A stretch of 64,000 bases of DNA from Marinibacterium anthonyi (GTDB lineage: Bacteria; Pseudomonadota; Alphaproteobacteria; Rhodobacterales; Rhodobacteraceae), in NCBI GenBank assembly GCA_003217735.2, contig CP031587.1, positions 1 to 64,000 of the forward strand, read 5' to 3'. Under the pieces are notes generated by a model. It was not told the DNA's origin and searched no databases. It saw nothing but the letters and a program-made list of their open reading frames with translations. Each line of letters begins with the position of its first letter. Within the stretch, counting starts at the first letter, position 1. This document shows, piece after piece, positions 8,672 to 17,640 of this stretch. The translations under genes were made by a program, and so were the position numbers.

Positions 8672-8802
8672 AGGCCACCCGGCATCGACGTCGCCCAGAA
8701 ATAGGCCGCCCACAGAAGCGCGATTGCGACGATGGCGCCGGCCAGGCGCGGACCCGAGCCGAGCAGCAGCAGCCCGGGGGCTGAATATGGTCTTTTGGTC
8801 AT
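8668..8802 (-). CDS. Small membrane protein leading the zinc operon
   Basis: A 44-residue open frame starting at the ATG at 8802 (MTKRPYSAPGLLLLGSG...) with one strong hydrophobic helix (LAGAIVAIALLWAAYFWAT) and a short tail. Its stop overlaps the start of the ATPase gene (GTGA), and it is the first gene after the Zur-like box. The overlap and the membrane helix suggest a real leader gene rather than chance. I do not recognise the family. It could be an accessory subunit of the importer or a translational leader. A weak ribosome site (GGACGGAC) precedes it. Confidence 0.6.
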   Translation of the reverse strand: MTKRPYSAPGLLLLGSGPRLAGAIVAIALLWAAYFWATSMPGGL

Positions 8803-8873
8803 GTCGGTCCGTCCGCTGCCGGGAAAGGGGCATGTTGGCCGTGAGGCCGAGGTATGGTTTGCCCTGTTACGGG

Positions 8874-8885
8874 ATGTTATAACAT
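8874..8885. promoter_or_regulatory. Zur-like operator
   Basis: Perfect 12-bp palindrome ATGTTATAACAT within GGGATGTTATAACATTACGC, about 70 bases upstream of the small membrane gene. This closely resembles Zur boxes of alphaproteobacteria (core GTTATA-TATAAC type; family knowledge). It predicts that the leftward metal operon is repressed by Zur when zinc is plentiful. Confidence 0.8.
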
Positions 8886-8889
8886 TACG

Positions 8890-9167
8890 CAATAGCCCGG
8901 GCATGGGGAATTTGCGACGGACCGTGCCGGGCGGTTGCGTGGCGCGGAAACCGGAACGACCCCGGGCCGGTGCCGCAGGGCCTGCGGGTGTGCCCCGGGG
9001 GTCAGGGCAGGGGGGATTGCTGTCCTGTCAGGCGGAAAAGCGTTTCGGTGCGGGCGTGCATCCTTGTGGGTCCCGGTGGATCTCGGGTCGGTCCCGGGCC
9101 GGAATTCGGCGCGGGCAGCCAGACCCCGCAGCAGGGGAACACCCGTCAGAAATGTCACCCCCAGGGG
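8890..9167. other. Non-coding spacer between zinc operon promoter and hutC
   Basis: About 280 GC-rich bases between the Zur-like box and the end of hutC. I see no convincing gene: open frames here lack ribosome sites and recognisable motifs. Short G-rich and C-rich tracts occur, but no clear terminator. Confidence 0.5.
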
Positions 9168-9884
9168 TCAGCCGGCGGCGGGCTGGAACCGGGCGACAAG
9201 GCTTTGCCGGTCGCCCGGGTAGACCAGGCGCACATAGGTCACCGGGCCGTTGTCGCTCCAGGTGCGGCGTTCCAGCGTCAGGCAGGCGGCGTTCTGGGGC
9301 ACTTGCAGCGTTTTGGCCAGGTCGCTGTCGGCGTTGATGGCGCCGATCCGGTGTTCCGCCGTGCTCCAGGGCACTTGGCGCAGCAACCATTGGCCGGGCG
9401 CGGTGACCTTGAAATCGGTGTCCAGGGCGTCCGGAACCGCCGTCAGGTTGATCAGCCGTTCCTCGTGACAATAGGGCCTGTGCCCGGCGAAATGGGTGCA
9501 GGTGATGGCCAGGATCGGGGCGGGGCCGGACAGGTCCATGTCGCGCATGTCGGCATCGGTCGCCTTGCGCTGCACCTGGTGATGCAGCGTATAGCTGTAG
9601 GGCAGCCCCTGGCGTTCCACGTCCTGTTCGACATCCGGGATTTCCAGCACGGCCGACGACACCTTGGGCTGCAGCACGAAGGATCCGGACCGCTTGCGCC
9701 GTTCGATCAGCCCGCCCTGCACCAGCTGGGTCATCACCTTGTTCACGGTCATCCGCGAACAGCCGTAAGCCTTGGCCAGGTCAACCTCGAACGGCAGGCG
9801 GTGCCCCGGAGGCCATTCGCCCGAGACGATCTTGCCCTCCAGATCCTTCAGGATCCTCTGGTGGAATGTCTCGTCCTTGATCAT
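9168..9884 (-). CDS. hutC: Histidine utilisation repressor HutC (GntR family)
   Basis: 238-residue GntR/HutC-subfamily regulator. The N-terminal winged helix (residues 10-75) includes LPFEVDLAKAYGCSRMTVNKVMTQLVQGGLIERRKRSGSFV. The UTRA effector domain follows, with LERRTWSDNGPVTYVRLVYPGD near the end. HutC proteins repress hut genes and are released by urocanate (family knowledge). It lies downstream of hutF in the same direction, with a HutC-like site in its own upstream region, suggesting autoregulation. The start ATG at 9884 has GGGGCAGAG just upstream. Confidence 0.92.
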   Translation of the reverse strand: MIKDETFHQRILKDLEGKIVSGEWPPGHRLPFEVDLAKAYGCSRMTVNKVMTQLVQGGLIERRKRSGSFVLQPKVSSAVLEIPDVEQDVERQGLPYSYTLHHQVQRKATDADMRDMDLSGPAPILAITCTHFAGHRPYCHEERLINLTAVPDALDTDFKVTAPGQWLLRQVPWSTAEHRIGAINADSDLAKTLQVPQNAACLTLERRTWSDNGPVTYVRLVYPGDRQSLVARFQPAAG

Positions 9885-9945
9885 CTCTGCCCCTCGGCCT
9901 TTGGTGTTCGGGCGCTCCGGCGGGTGGAGAAGATCCCGATCTGGT

Positions 9946-9960
9946 TTTGTCTATACTTAT
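9946..9960. promoter_or_regulatory. HutC-like operator upstream of hutC
   Basis: TGTCTATAC at 9948-9956 inside TTTTGTCTATACTTAT. The same nine bases occur in the hutF-hutI intergenic region at 11493-11501. The position 64 bases upstream of hutC suggests autoregulation. Confidence 0.6.
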
Positions 9961-10048
9961 GGGGCAAACGGGCCCCCACAATCCAGAGCGGGTGGCGGTC
10001 CGCGGTCGAAATTCCGGCACGGACAGCAGAAATGTACCGCTTGCGCAA

Positions 10049-11404
10049 TCAGCTGCGCATCAACCCCTCAAGGGCGCGCCCATGTGCCCTGGCAATCGTG
10101 TCCCGCTGCACATGCCGACCGCCGACGACCTGCCTGCGGCCACCGGCCCAGACGCAATCCACCGCGATTCCCCTGGCAAAGGTCCAGTGATCGAGGATCT
10201 GTTCGGTCGGTACATGCGCCGCGGCGGTGGTGTCCAGCGTGACCATGTCGGCCTCGGCGCCCGCGCGCAGGCCCATGTCCGCCTGCAGCGCCCGCGCGCC
10301 GCCGATCATCGCGGCCCGGAACAGGTGTTCGCCGGTGGATCCGCAGGGATCGGCCACCACGTTGCGCGCGCGCAGGCCCAGCCGCTGGGAATATTCCAGT
10401 GTGCGCAGTTCCTCGGGCAGCGAGATCAGGATGTTGGAATCCGATCCGACCCCGAATTGGCCCCCCGCGTCCAGGAAGGTCGGCGCGTCGAAGATGCCGT
10501 CGCCCAGGTTGGCCTCGGTGATCGGACACAGGCCGGCGACGGCGCCGGCGGCGGCCATCGCGCGGGTCTCGGCCGGGGTCATGTGGGTGGCGTGGATCAG
10601 GCACCAGCTTTCATCGACAGGGGCGTTTTTCAGCAGCCATTCGACAGGACGCGCGCCGGACCAGGCGATGCAATCCTCGACCTCCTTCACCTGTTCGGCG
10701 ACGTGGATATGCACCGGCCCGCCCTGCGCCAGCGGCAGGATTTGCGCCAGATCTTCGGGGGTTGCGGCCCGCAGGCTGTGCGGGGCAATGCCCAGGACGG
10801 CGCCGGGAACACCGGTCAACAGGGCGCGACAATCGTCCATCAGGCGGGCGAACCGGTCGGGGTCGTTCAGGAACCGGCGCTGGCCTTGCGCGCCGGGCGT
10901 CCCGCCAAAGCCGGAGCGGGCGTAGAACACCGGCAGCAGGGTCAGGTTGATGCCCGTGCCAGTACTGGCCGCGGCGATGCGCTGCGCCATTTCCGACAGC
11001 GTGCCATAGGGCGCGCCGTCGCGGGCGTGGTGCAGGTAGTGGAATTCGCCCACCCGCGTGAACCCGGCCTCCAGCATCTGCATGTACAGGTGGGCGGCCA
11101 CCGCCTCGACATCGTCGGGCGTCATGGTCAGGGCAAAGCGGTACATCGTCTCGCGCCAGCTCCAGAAGGAATCACTGCCCGGTCCGCGTTGTTCGGCAAG
11201 GCCGGCCATGGCATGCTGAAACGCGTGGCTGTGCAGGTTCGCGAGGCCGGGCAGCAGGGTGCCGTGGCATTCGTCGCCGGGCTGCGCGGGGGCTCCGGCG
11301 GTGACCGAACCGATCCGGCCGCCGGAAAGCTCAAGCCGCACATCCTCTTGCCATCCCTGCGGAAGGAACGCCCGGCGGGCATGGATCGCTGTCATCTGGT
11401 TCAT
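10049..11404 (-). CDS. hutF: Formimidoylglutamate deiminase HutF
   Basis: Amidohydrolase of 451 residues converting N-formimidoyl-L-glutamate to N-formyl-L-glutamate and ammonia. Metal-binding NLHSHAFQHAM is at residues about 56-66, FHYLHHARDG and PVHIHVAEQVKEVEDC carry further ligands, and VGSDSNILISLPEELR holds the catalytic Asp. HutF defines the five-step histidine pathway, which also needs HutG to release formate; hutG is not in the window. It is divergently transcribed from hutI across a 137-bp promoter region with a HutC-type site. Confidence 0.93.
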   Translation of the reverse strand: MNQMTAIHARRAFLPQGWQEDVRLELSGGRIGSVTAGAPAQPGDECHGTLLPGLANLHSHAFQHAMAGLAEQRGPGSDSFWSWRETMYRFALTMTPDDVEAVAAHLYMQMLEAGFTRVGEFHYLHHARDGAPYGTLSEMAQRIAAASTGTGINLTLLPVFYARSGFGGTPGAQGQRRFLNDPDRFARLMDDCRALLTGVPGAVLGIAPHSLRAATPEDLAQILPLAQGGPVHIHVAEQVKEVEDCIAWSGARPVEWLLKNAPVDESWCLIHATHMTPAETRAMAAAGAVAGLCPITEANLGDGIFDAPTFLDAGGQFGVGSDSNILISLPEELRTLEYSQRLGLRARNVVADPCGSTGEHLFRAAMIGGARALQADMGLRAGAEADMVTLDTTAAAHVPTEQILDHWTFARGIAVDCVWAGGRRQVVGGRHVQRDTIARAHGRALEGLMRS

Positions 11405-11474
11405 CGCTCCTGGTCTGTTCCCTGGTCACCGGCGCCCCGGCGGCGGCGTCACCACCCGAGCCGAAATTGGGGCC

Positions 11475-11504
11475 TTGTCAAAGATCCCAATATGTCTATA
11501 CATA
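11475..11504 (+). promoter_or_regulatory. hutI promoter with overlapping HutC-type operator
   Basis: A -35-like TTGTCA at 11475-11480 is followed after 16 bases by a -10-like TATACA at 11497-11502. Over the -10 lies the inverted repeat TATGT-CTAT-ACATA (11491-11504), which contains the nine bases also found upstream of hutC. A repressor bound here would block the hutIHUD promoter and probably the divergent hutF promoter. Confidence 0.65.
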
Positions 11505-11541
11505 GTGCCTTGCATGCGGTCAAAGCCAAAAGGGAAAGCAC

Positions 11542-12804
11542 ATGGTCACCGGTGAAGCCCTGGATGTTTCCGACGCCTCAGGCCCCGTGCTTCTGCGCAA
11601 TGCGCGGCTGGCAACCTTCGCCGCCAGCCTGCCCGGTATGGGCGAGGTCGAGGATGGCGCGGTTCTGATCGAGGCCGGCCGGATCGCCTATGCCGGGGCC
11701 GAACACGCGCTGCCGCCGCTGCCCGAGGGCACGCAGGTCACCGATTGCGGCGGCCGCTGGATCACCCCGGCGCTGGTCGATTGCCATACGCACATCGTCT
11801 TTGGCGGCGACCGCGCGCGGGAATTCGAGATGCGGCTGGAAGGCGCCAGCTACGAGGATATCGCGCGCGCCGGCGGCGGCATCGTGTCGTCGGTGCGCGA
11901 CACCAACGCGCTGAGCGTCGAGGACCTGGTCGCCCAGGCGCTGCCCCGGCTCGACCACCTGCTGGCCGAAGGGGTCTGCACGGTCGAGGTCAAGTCCGGC
12001 TATGGGCTGAACATCGACGCCGAACTGCGCATGCTGCGCGCGGCAAGAGCGCTTGAACAGGCGCGCGACGTGCGGATCGTGACGTCCTACCTGGCCGCCC
12101 ATGCGGTGCCGAAGGATTACGAAGGCCGCGCCGATGCCTATGTGACCGAAGTCGTCCTGCCCGGCCTGCGCGCCGCCCACGCCGAAGGGCTGGTGGATGC
12201 GGTCGATGCCTTCTGCGAAGGCATCGCCTTTCTGCCCGACCAGCTGCGACCGTTGTTCGACCTGGCGACGGAACTGGGCCTGCCGGTGAAGCTGCATGCC
12301 GAGCAGCTGTCGAACCTGGGCGGGGCGAAGATGGCGGCGGGCTACGGCGCGCTGTCGGCCGATCACCTGGAATACCTGGACGACGATGGCGCCTGCGCCA
12401 TGGCCGACGCCGGGACCGTCGCCGTGATCCTGCCCGGCGCCTATTATGCCATCCGCGAGACCCGCAAGCCGCCCATCGCCGCCTTTCGTGCGGCGGGAAC
12501 GAAAATGGCCGTGGCGACCGATTGCAACCCGGGGACCTCGCCGCTGACCTCGCTGCTGCTGACCATGAACATGTGCGCGACGCTGTTCGAAATGACGGTC
12601 GAGGAATGCCTGGCCGGCGCCACGCGCGAAGCCGCCCGGGCGCTGGGGCTGATCGACGAGACGGGCACGATAGAGCCCGGCAAGTCCGCCGACCTGGCGA
12701 TCTGGAACATCAACCGCCCGGCCGAGCTGGTCTATCGCATCGGCTTCAACCCGCTGGCCGCCCGGATCTTCCGGGGCCGGCCCATCGAAAGGGGATACCA
12801 ATGA
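11542..12804 (+). CDS. hutI: Imidazolonepropionase HutI
   Basis: 420-residue amidohydrolase that opens the imidazolone ring to formimidoylglutamate. Metal ligands are seen in [13 protein letters not shown] (residues about 75-87), [12 protein letters not shown] and [11 protein letters not shown]; the substrate region VKSGYGLN is present. The start ATG at 11542 has AAAGGGAAAG eight bases upstream. It is the first gene of the rightward hut operon and overlaps hutH (ATGA at 12801). Confidence 0.95.
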   Translation: MVTGEALDVSDASGPVLLRNARLATFAASLPGMGEVEDGAVLIEAGRIAYAGAEHALPPLPEGTQVTDCGGRWITPALVDCHTHIVFGGDRAREFEMRLEGASYEDIARAGGGIVSSVRDTNALSVEDLVAQALPRLDHLLAEGVCTVEVKSGYGLNIDAELRMLRAARALEQARDVRIVTSYLAAHAVPKDYEGRADAYVTEVVLPGLRAAHAEGLVDAVDAFCEGIAFLPDQLRPLFDLATELGLPVKLHAEQLSNLGGAKMAAGYGALSADHLEYLDDDGACAMADAGTVAVILPGAYYAIRETRKPPIAAFRAAGTKMAVATDCNPGTSPLTSLLLTMNMCATLFEMTVEECLAGATREAARALGLIDETGTIEPGKSADLAIWNINRPAELVYRIGFNPLAARIFRGRPIERGYQ

Positions 12805-14345
12805 CCAGGGTACTTGATCCGGGCGCCGTGACGCTGGCCGATCTGGAAGAGATCTACCGCACCGGCACCCCCGTGCGCATCGCGCCTGCGGCCCATGCGG
12901 GCATCGAACGGGCCGCCGCGCGGATCGCGCGGATCGCGGCCGGGACCGCACCGGTCTATGGCGTGAACACCGGCTTCGGCAAGCTGGCGTCGATCAGGAT
13001 CGATGCCGCCGACACCGCGACCCTGCAGCGCAACCTGATCCTGTCCCATTGCTGCGGTGTGGGCCGGCCGCTGGCCGAGAATGTCGTGCGGCTGATCATG
13101 GCGCTGAAGCTGATGTCGCTGGGGCGGGGCGCCTCGGGCGTGCGGCTGTGCGTGGTGTCGATCCTGGAAGACATGCTGGAACGGGGCGTGATCCCGGTGA
13201 TCCCGGAACAGGGATCGGTGGGCGCATCCGGCGACCTCGCGCCGCTGGCGCATATGGCGGCGGTGATGATGGGCGAGGGCGAGGCCTTCGTCGACGGCGC
13301 CCGCGTGCCGGGGGCCGAGGCGCTGGCCGCCAGGGGGCTGGCACCGATCGAGCTGGCGGCCAAGGAGGGCCTGGCGCTGATCAACGGCACCCAGACTTCG
13401 ACCGCGCTGGCGCTCGCCGGGCTCTTCCGAGCCCATCTCGCCGCCCGCAGCGCGCTGATCACCGGGGCGTTGTCGACCGATGCGGCCATGGGGTCTTCGG
13501 CGCCGTTCCACCCCGACATCCACGCCCTGCGCGGCCACCAGGGCCAGATCGACGCCGGGCGGTCCCTGCGCGCGCTGCTGGAGGGATCCCAGATCCGCGA
13601 AAGCCACGTGGATGGTGACGAGAGGGTGCAGGACCCCTATTGCATCCGCTGCCAGCCGCAGGTCGATGGCGCTTGCCTGGACCTGCTGCGCCAGGCTGCC
13701 CGCACGCTGGAGATCGAGGCCAACGCGGTCACCGACAACCCGCTGGTGCTGTCGGACGGTTCGGTGGTCTCGGGCGGGAATTTCCATGCCGAACCCGTGG
13801 CCTTTGCCGCCGACCAGATCGCCATCGCCATCTGCGAGATCGGCGCGATCGCGCAGCGACGCATCGCCCTGCTGGTGGATCCGGCCCTGTCCTATGGCTT
13901 GCCCGCGTTCCTGTCGAAGGCGCCGGGGCTGAATTCGGGCCTGATGATCGCCGAGGTGACCTCCGCCGCGTTGATGAGCGAGAACAAGCAGATGGCCTTC
14001 CCCGCCTCGGTCGATTCCACGCCGACCTCGGCCAACCAGGAGGACCACGTGTCGATGGCCTGCCATGGCGCGCGCCGCCTGCTGCGGATGACCGAGAACC
14101 TGTTTTCCATCATCGGAATCGAGGCGCTGACCGCCGCCCAGGGTGTCGAACTGCGCGCGCCGCTGGCGACCAGCCCCGCGTTGTTGCAGGCGCTGGCCGC
14201 GATCCGTGCCGAGGTGGCGACGCTGGAGGAAGACCGTTACATGGCCGGCGATCTTGCGCGGGCCCAGGCCCTTGTCGGGACCGGCGTGCTGGCCGGGTCC
14301 GTTGACGCCACATTGCTGCCCACGCTGACAGGAGACATCAAATGA
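12801..14345 (+). CDS. hutH: Histidine ammonia-lyase HutH
   Basis: 514-residue lyase that deaminates histidine to urocanate. The MIO cofactor-forming triad is in [14 protein letters not shown] (residues about 139-152); [10 protein letters not shown] at the N-terminus and the HSQDPYSIRC-like [15 protein letters not shown] are conserved. I chose the ATG at 12801, which overlaps the hutI stop and has AAAGGGG seven bases before; the longer frame back to 12522 is a shadow of hutI. It ends in ATGA overlap with hutU. Confidence 0.96.
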   Translation: MTRVLDPGAVTLADLEEIYRTGTPVRIAPAAHAGIERAAARIARIAAGTAPVYGVNTGFGKLASIRIDAADTATLQRNLILSHCCGVGRPLAENVVRLIMALKLMSLGRGASGVRLCVVSILEDMLERGVIPVIPEQGSVGASGDLAPLAHMAAVMMGEGEAFVDGARVPGAEALAARGLAPIELAAKEGLALINGTQTSTALALAGLFRAHLAARSALITGALSTDAAMGSSAPFHPDIHALRGHQGQIDAGRSLRALLEGSQIRESHVDGDERVQDPYCIRCQPQVDGACLDLLRQAARTLEIEANAVTDNPLVLSDGSVVSGGNFHAEPVAFAADQIAIAICEIGAIAQRRIALLVDPALSYGLPAFLSKAPGLNSGLMIAEVTSAALMSENKQMAFPASVDSTPTSANQEDHVSMACHGARRLLRMTENLFSIIGIEALTAAQGVELRAPLATSPALLQALAAIRAEVATLEEDRYMAGDLARAQALVGTGVLAGSVDATLLPTLTGDIK

Positions 14346-16075
14346 CCGATCCCCGGAATGATCCCCGCACCGATCCCCGCACCGATCCCCGCCACAACCA
14401 GCGCGACATCTTCCCGCCCACGGGGACCGAGCTGACCGCGAAATCCTGGCTGACCGAGGCGCCCCTGCGCATGCTGATGAACAACCTGCACCCGGACGTG
14501 GCCGAACGCCCGCATGAATTGGTCGTCTATGGCGGTATCGGCCGCGCGGCGCGGACCTGGGGCGATTTCGACAAGATCGTCGCGAGCCTCAAGGACCTGG
14601 AGGACGACGAGACGCTGCTGGTGCAATCGGGCAAGCCGGTGGGGATCTTCAAGACCCACAGGGATGCGCCGCGCGTGCTGATCGCCAATTCGAACCTGGT
14701 GCCCAACTGGGCGACCTGGGATCACTTCAACGAGCTCGATAAGATGGGCCTGGCCATGTACGGCCAGATGACCGCCGGATCCTGGATCTACATCGGCGCG
14801 CAGGGCATCGTGCAGGGCACGTATGAAACCTTCGCCGAGGCCGGGCGCCAGCATTACGACGGCGACCTGAAGGGCAAGTGGATCCTGACCGGCGGCCTGG
14901 GCGGCATGGGTGGCGCGCAGCCGCTGGCGGCCGTCATGGCCGGCGCCTGCTGCCTGGCGGTGGAATGCGACGAGACGCGGGCCGATTTCCGGATCCGGAC
15001 GCGGTATTGCGATGAAAAAACCGACAGTCTCGACGAGGCGCTGGCGATGATCGACCGCTGGACCAGGGCGGGCGAGGCGAAGTCGGTGGCGCTGATCGGC
15101 AATGCGGGAGATGTCTTCCCCGAGATCCTGCGCCGCGTGCAGGCGGGCGAGGCGATGGCGAACGGGCGGCCCGATATCGTGACCGATCAGACTTCGGCGC
15201 ACGATCCCTATCGCGGCTACCTGCCCAAGGGCTGGTCGGTCGCTGAATGGCGGGCGAGGCAGGAAAGCGATCCGGAGGCGGTGAACCGCGCGGCGCGGGC
15301 GTCGATGAAGGATCATGTGGCCGCGATGGTGGGCTTTTGGGAGGCCGGCATTCCGACGCTGGATTACGGCAACAACATCCGGCAAGTCGCCAAGGACGAG
15401 GGGCTGGAGAACGCCTTTGCCTTTCCGGGCTTCGTGCCCGCATACATCCGGCCGCTGTTCTGCCGGGGTGTGGGGCCGTTCCGCTGGGCCGCGCTGTCGG
15501 GGGATCCGGAGGATATCTACAAGACCGACGCGAAGGTGAAGGAGCTGCTGCCCGACGACACCCACCTGCACAACTGGCTGGACATGGCGCGCGAAAGGAT
15601 CGCGTTCCAGGGGATGCCGGCGCGGATCTGCTGGGTGGGGCTGGGCGACCGGCACCGGCTGGGGCTGGCGTTCAACGAGATGGTGCGGTCCGGCGAATTG
15701 TCCGCGCCGGTGGTGATCGGGCGGGATCATCTGGACAGCGGGTCGGTCGCCTCGCCCAACCGCGAGACGGAGGCGATGAAGGACGGGTCGGACGCGGTGT
15801 CGGACTGGCCGCTGCTGAATGCGCTGCTGAATACGGCCTCGGGGGCGACCTGGGTGTCGCTGCATCATGGCGGCGGGGTGGGCATGGGGTATTCCCAGCA
15901 TGCGGGCATGGTGATCTGTTGCGATGGGTCCGAGGAGGCGGACGCGCGGATCGGGCGGACGTTGTGGAACGACCCGGCGACGGGGGTGATGCGGCACGCG
16001 GATGCGGGCTATGAGGAGGCGCTGGACTGCGCGAGGGAGAAGGGGTTGCGGCTGCCGGGGATCCTGGGGAACTGA
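14342..16075 (+). CDS. hutU: Urocanate hydratase HutU
   Basis: 577-residue urocanase converting urocanate to imidazolonepropionate with tightly bound NAD+. The NAD-binding segment [13 protein letters not shown] and the catalytic Cys region ([21 protein letters not shown]) are present, with the C-terminal [14 protein letters not shown]. The protein is about 20 residues longer than usual at the N-terminus, because a 12-bp unit repeated four times (14345-14392) codes for the run [16 protein letters not shown]. The conserved part begins near [19 protein letters not shown]. Overlaps hutH by ATGA. Confidence 0.96.
   Translation: MTDPRNDPRTDPRTDPRHNQRDIFPPTGTELTAKSWLTEAPLRMLMNNLHPDVAERPHELVVYGGIGRAARTWGDFDKIVASLKDLEDDETLLVQSGKPVGIFKTHRDAPRVLIANSNLVPNWATWDHFNELDKMGLAMYGQMTAGSWIYIGAQGIVQGTYETFAEAGRQHYDGDLKGKWILTGGLGGMGGAQPLAAVMAGACCLAVECDETRADFRIRTRYCDEKTDSLDEALAMIDRWTRAGEAKSVALIGNAGDVFPEILRRVQAGEAMANGRPDIVTDQTSAHDPYRGYLPKGWSVAEWRARQESDPEAVNRAARASMKDHVAAMVGFWEAGIPTLDYGNNIRQVAKDEGLENAFAFPGFVPAYIRPLFCRGVGPFRWAALSGDPEDIYKTDAKVKELLPDDTHLHNWLDMARERIAFQGMPARICWVGLGDRHRLGLAFNEMVRSGELSAPVVIGRDHLDSGSVASPNRETEAMKDGSDAVSDWPLLNALLNTASGATWVSLHHGGGVGMGYSQHAGMVICCDGSEEADARIGRTLWNDPATGVMRHADAGYEEALDCAREKGLRLPGILGN
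14345..14392 (+). repeat. Four 12-bp tandem repeats at the hutU 5' end
   Basis: Units accgatccccgg, aatgatccccgc, accgatccccgc and accgatccccgc run without gap directly after the start codon and add in-frame DPR-type tetrapeptides to HutU. The last two units are identical, which points to recent slippage. Confidence 0.85.
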
Positions 16076-16090
16076 GGGTCGGCGGGGGGG

Positions 16091-16108
16091 TGTCCCACGC
16101 GTGGGACA
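16091..16108. repeat. Perfect palindrome between hutU and hutD
   Basis: TGTCCCACGCGTGGGACA, a perfect 18-bp palindrome, 15 bases after the hutU stop codon. The same TGTCCCA-N4-TGGGACA arms occur at 3788-3805 inside nicO. It could act as an mRNA hairpin after hutU or as a binding site. No T-run follows. Confidence 0.55.
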
Positions 16109-16214
16109 TTTCGCCATGACGTGATATCAAGGGGTTACAGAGGCGGATTTACCATCTGTTAGGGATCTGGTAGCCGGGCCGCACCCTTCACACCCTGTCT
16201 TCGGAGATCCGATC

Positions 16215-16787
16215 ATGCGCCTTCTTGCCCGGCGGGAGTACACGTGCCAGCCTTGGCGAAACGGCGGCGGAGAGACGGCCGAGATCGCCGTTCGCCCCGG
16301 TGCGGGAAGCGATTTCCTGTGGCGGCTGAGCCTGGCGACGATCACCCGGTCGGGGCCGTTTTCGACCTTTCCGGGCGTGTCGCGGTTATTCACCCTGGTC
16401 GAAGGCGGGCCGGTGTCGATACGGGTGGGCGACGCGGGGTCCGCCGAGGTGGCGGTGGGCGACGGGCTGAAATTTCCCGGCGACGCGCCGGTGCGGGCCG
16501 ACCTGGCCGGGGGGCCGGCCATGGCGCTGAACATCATGTACCGCCCCGAGGCCACCCGCGCCACGATCCGCCGCCTGTCCTGCATCGGCCCGACCCGGAT
16601 TCAGCACGAGGCGGCCACGGGGGAGAGCTTTCTGTTCCTCGGCGGAGCCTGCCGGGTCGAAGGCGGGGACGTGGCGCTGGAGACGGAGGCCGGGGATACG
16701 CTGGCCGATGTGTCGGGCGCGGGGCCGCTGGTGGTGACGCCGGAGGAGGCGTGCATGGTTTACGCGATCGGGTTTGGCGGGGTGTGA
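16215..16787 (+). CDS. hutD: HutD family protein
   Basis: 190-residue cupin-fold HutD protein, recognised by the N-terminal PWRNGGGETAEIAV and FLWRLSLATITRSGPFSTFPGVSR. HutD is thought to bind formylglutamate or tune histidine breakdown rather than catalyse a known step (family knowledge). It lies 139 bases after hutU in the same direction, with a palindrome between, so it may be read from the hut operon or from its own promoter. The ATG at 16215 is preceded by CGGAGATCCGATC. Confidence 0.88.
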   Translation: MRLLARREYTCQPWRNGGGETAEIAVRPGAGSDFLWRLSLATITRSGPFSTFPGVSRLFTLVEGGPVSIRVGDAGSAEVAVGDGLKFPGDAPVRADLAGGPAMALNIMYRPEATRATIRRLSCIGPTRIQHEAATGESFLFLGGACRVEGGDVALETEAGDTLADVSGAGPLVVTPEEACMVYAIGFGGV

Positions 16788-16912
16788 TTGTTGAAGGAGG
16801 CGGGAACCGCTGACGCAGTACCTTGTTAATCCTTCGATGATACCGCTGCCAAAGCAGTCAGGAGCGCCTGGAAAGGTGGGTTCGCCGCGCCACGCGATCC
16901 AACTTGTCACGT

Positions 16913-16941
16913 TGAGTGTGAAGGACTGAATCAGTCATATT
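16913..16941 (+). promoter_or_regulatory. Candidate promoter and operator of the toxin-antitoxin pair
   Basis: A -35-like TTGAGT at 16913-16918 and a -10-like TCATAT at 16936-16941 are separated by 17 bases. The 13-bp palindrome GACTGA-A-TCAGTC (16924-16936) lies between them, as expected for an autoregulated toxin-antitoxin operon. Assignment is by inspection only. Confidence 0.45.
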
Positions 16942-16979
16942 CATGGAAACGCTACGCATCTGTCGATTGGAGAGGCAAA

Positions 16980-17201
16980 GTGACCCGCCGCACCCCTGAA
17001 ATCCTGTGCCAGATCTGTGGTCAGTTTCATGGCACGGCCGCTCATGTATCGGGGGCCCGTCGCGCCTATTCGTCCTTGAACGCAGCCAATTCAAATGTTC
17101 CCGTGCAGCAGGAACCCGAGACGCGCAAGCGCCTGACCGCGCGCGAGGCGATGGCTTTGACCAAAGGTCGATACAAGGAAACCCTTGATTACCTGGCCTA
17201 A
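16980..17201 (+). CDS. Putative antitoxin paired with Doc
   Basis: 73-residue protein read from a GTG at 16980, with GGAGAGG close upstream (16969-16975). It ends in TAA directly followed by the ATG of doc with no spacer, the arrangement of a Phd/Doc-like pair. The N-terminal part has C-x2-C-x3-H-x4-H (CQICGQFHGTAAH), which could hold a zinc ion. The C-terminal part (RKRLTAREAMALTKGRYKETLDYLA) looks helical and could thread onto the toxin. I do not recognise it as a standard Phd. Its function rests on position. Confidence 0.6.
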   Translation: MTRRTPEILCQICGQFHGTAAHVSGARRAYSSLNAANSNVPVQQEPETRKRLTAREAMALTKGRYKETLDYLA

Positions 17202-17564
17202 ATGCCAAGGTTTGAAATCCAAGACGATCTGGAGTCCATCGTCTTCCTTGAACGGGAAGACGTGGACTTTTTTCATTTGGAGATCCTGGAGACAGACGAG
17301 CCGGATGGGTACAAGGGGTTAGGCGACCTTCTTGGCGCCATCGGCCGTCCCAAGACCAGCGCCTACGACGAATCCGAGGCGGATCTGGTGAGAATCGCTG
17401 CGTATTACTGGCACGGCATCTCGACGTCGCATGGCTATCTTCAGGGCAACAAGCGCACGGCATTCGTCAGCGCAGTCAACTTCCTGCTGATGAACGGCGT
17501 CAGCTTTGAGGCGTCGGACAGTGACCTTGGTCCGTGGATCGTATGCGCCGTCCACGCCCCATAG
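17202..17564 (+). pseudogene. doc: Doc/Fic-family toxin, 5' part, cut by IS66
   Basis: Fic/Doc-fold protein with the motif HGYLQGNKRTA at residues 77-87, matching the Doc kinase-type HxFxxxNKR core. Native coding ends at 17540 (residue 113); the frame runs on into the IS66 left end and stops at 17564. Removing the IS and one copy of the 8-bp duplication joins residue I113 in frame with ETLFVTDAITVEILEDALR at 20274, giving an intact protein of 138 residues. Doc toxins phosphorylate EF-Tu (family knowledge). The truncated form keeps the catalytic motif but lacks the last 25 native residues, so activity is uncertain. Confidence 0.85.
17533..17540. repeat. IS66 target-site duplication, left copy
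   Basis: CGTGGATC directly precedes the IS left end and is repeated exactly at 20266-20273 after the right end. Eight bases is the IS66 family standard. Confidence 0.92.
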
Positions 17565-17640
17565 GGTTTGAGCTTGACGCGGGCGCGTGTGCCTTGGTCT
17601 GGCCTACTCATTTCAGCTCATGAATGAGTGTTTTGGCAGC

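Noticed and set aside
8732-10190. Plus-strand frames of 201-406 residues opposite hutC and the zinc operon promoter
   Set aside because: They run antisense to hutC and through the non-coding spacer without any domain signal.
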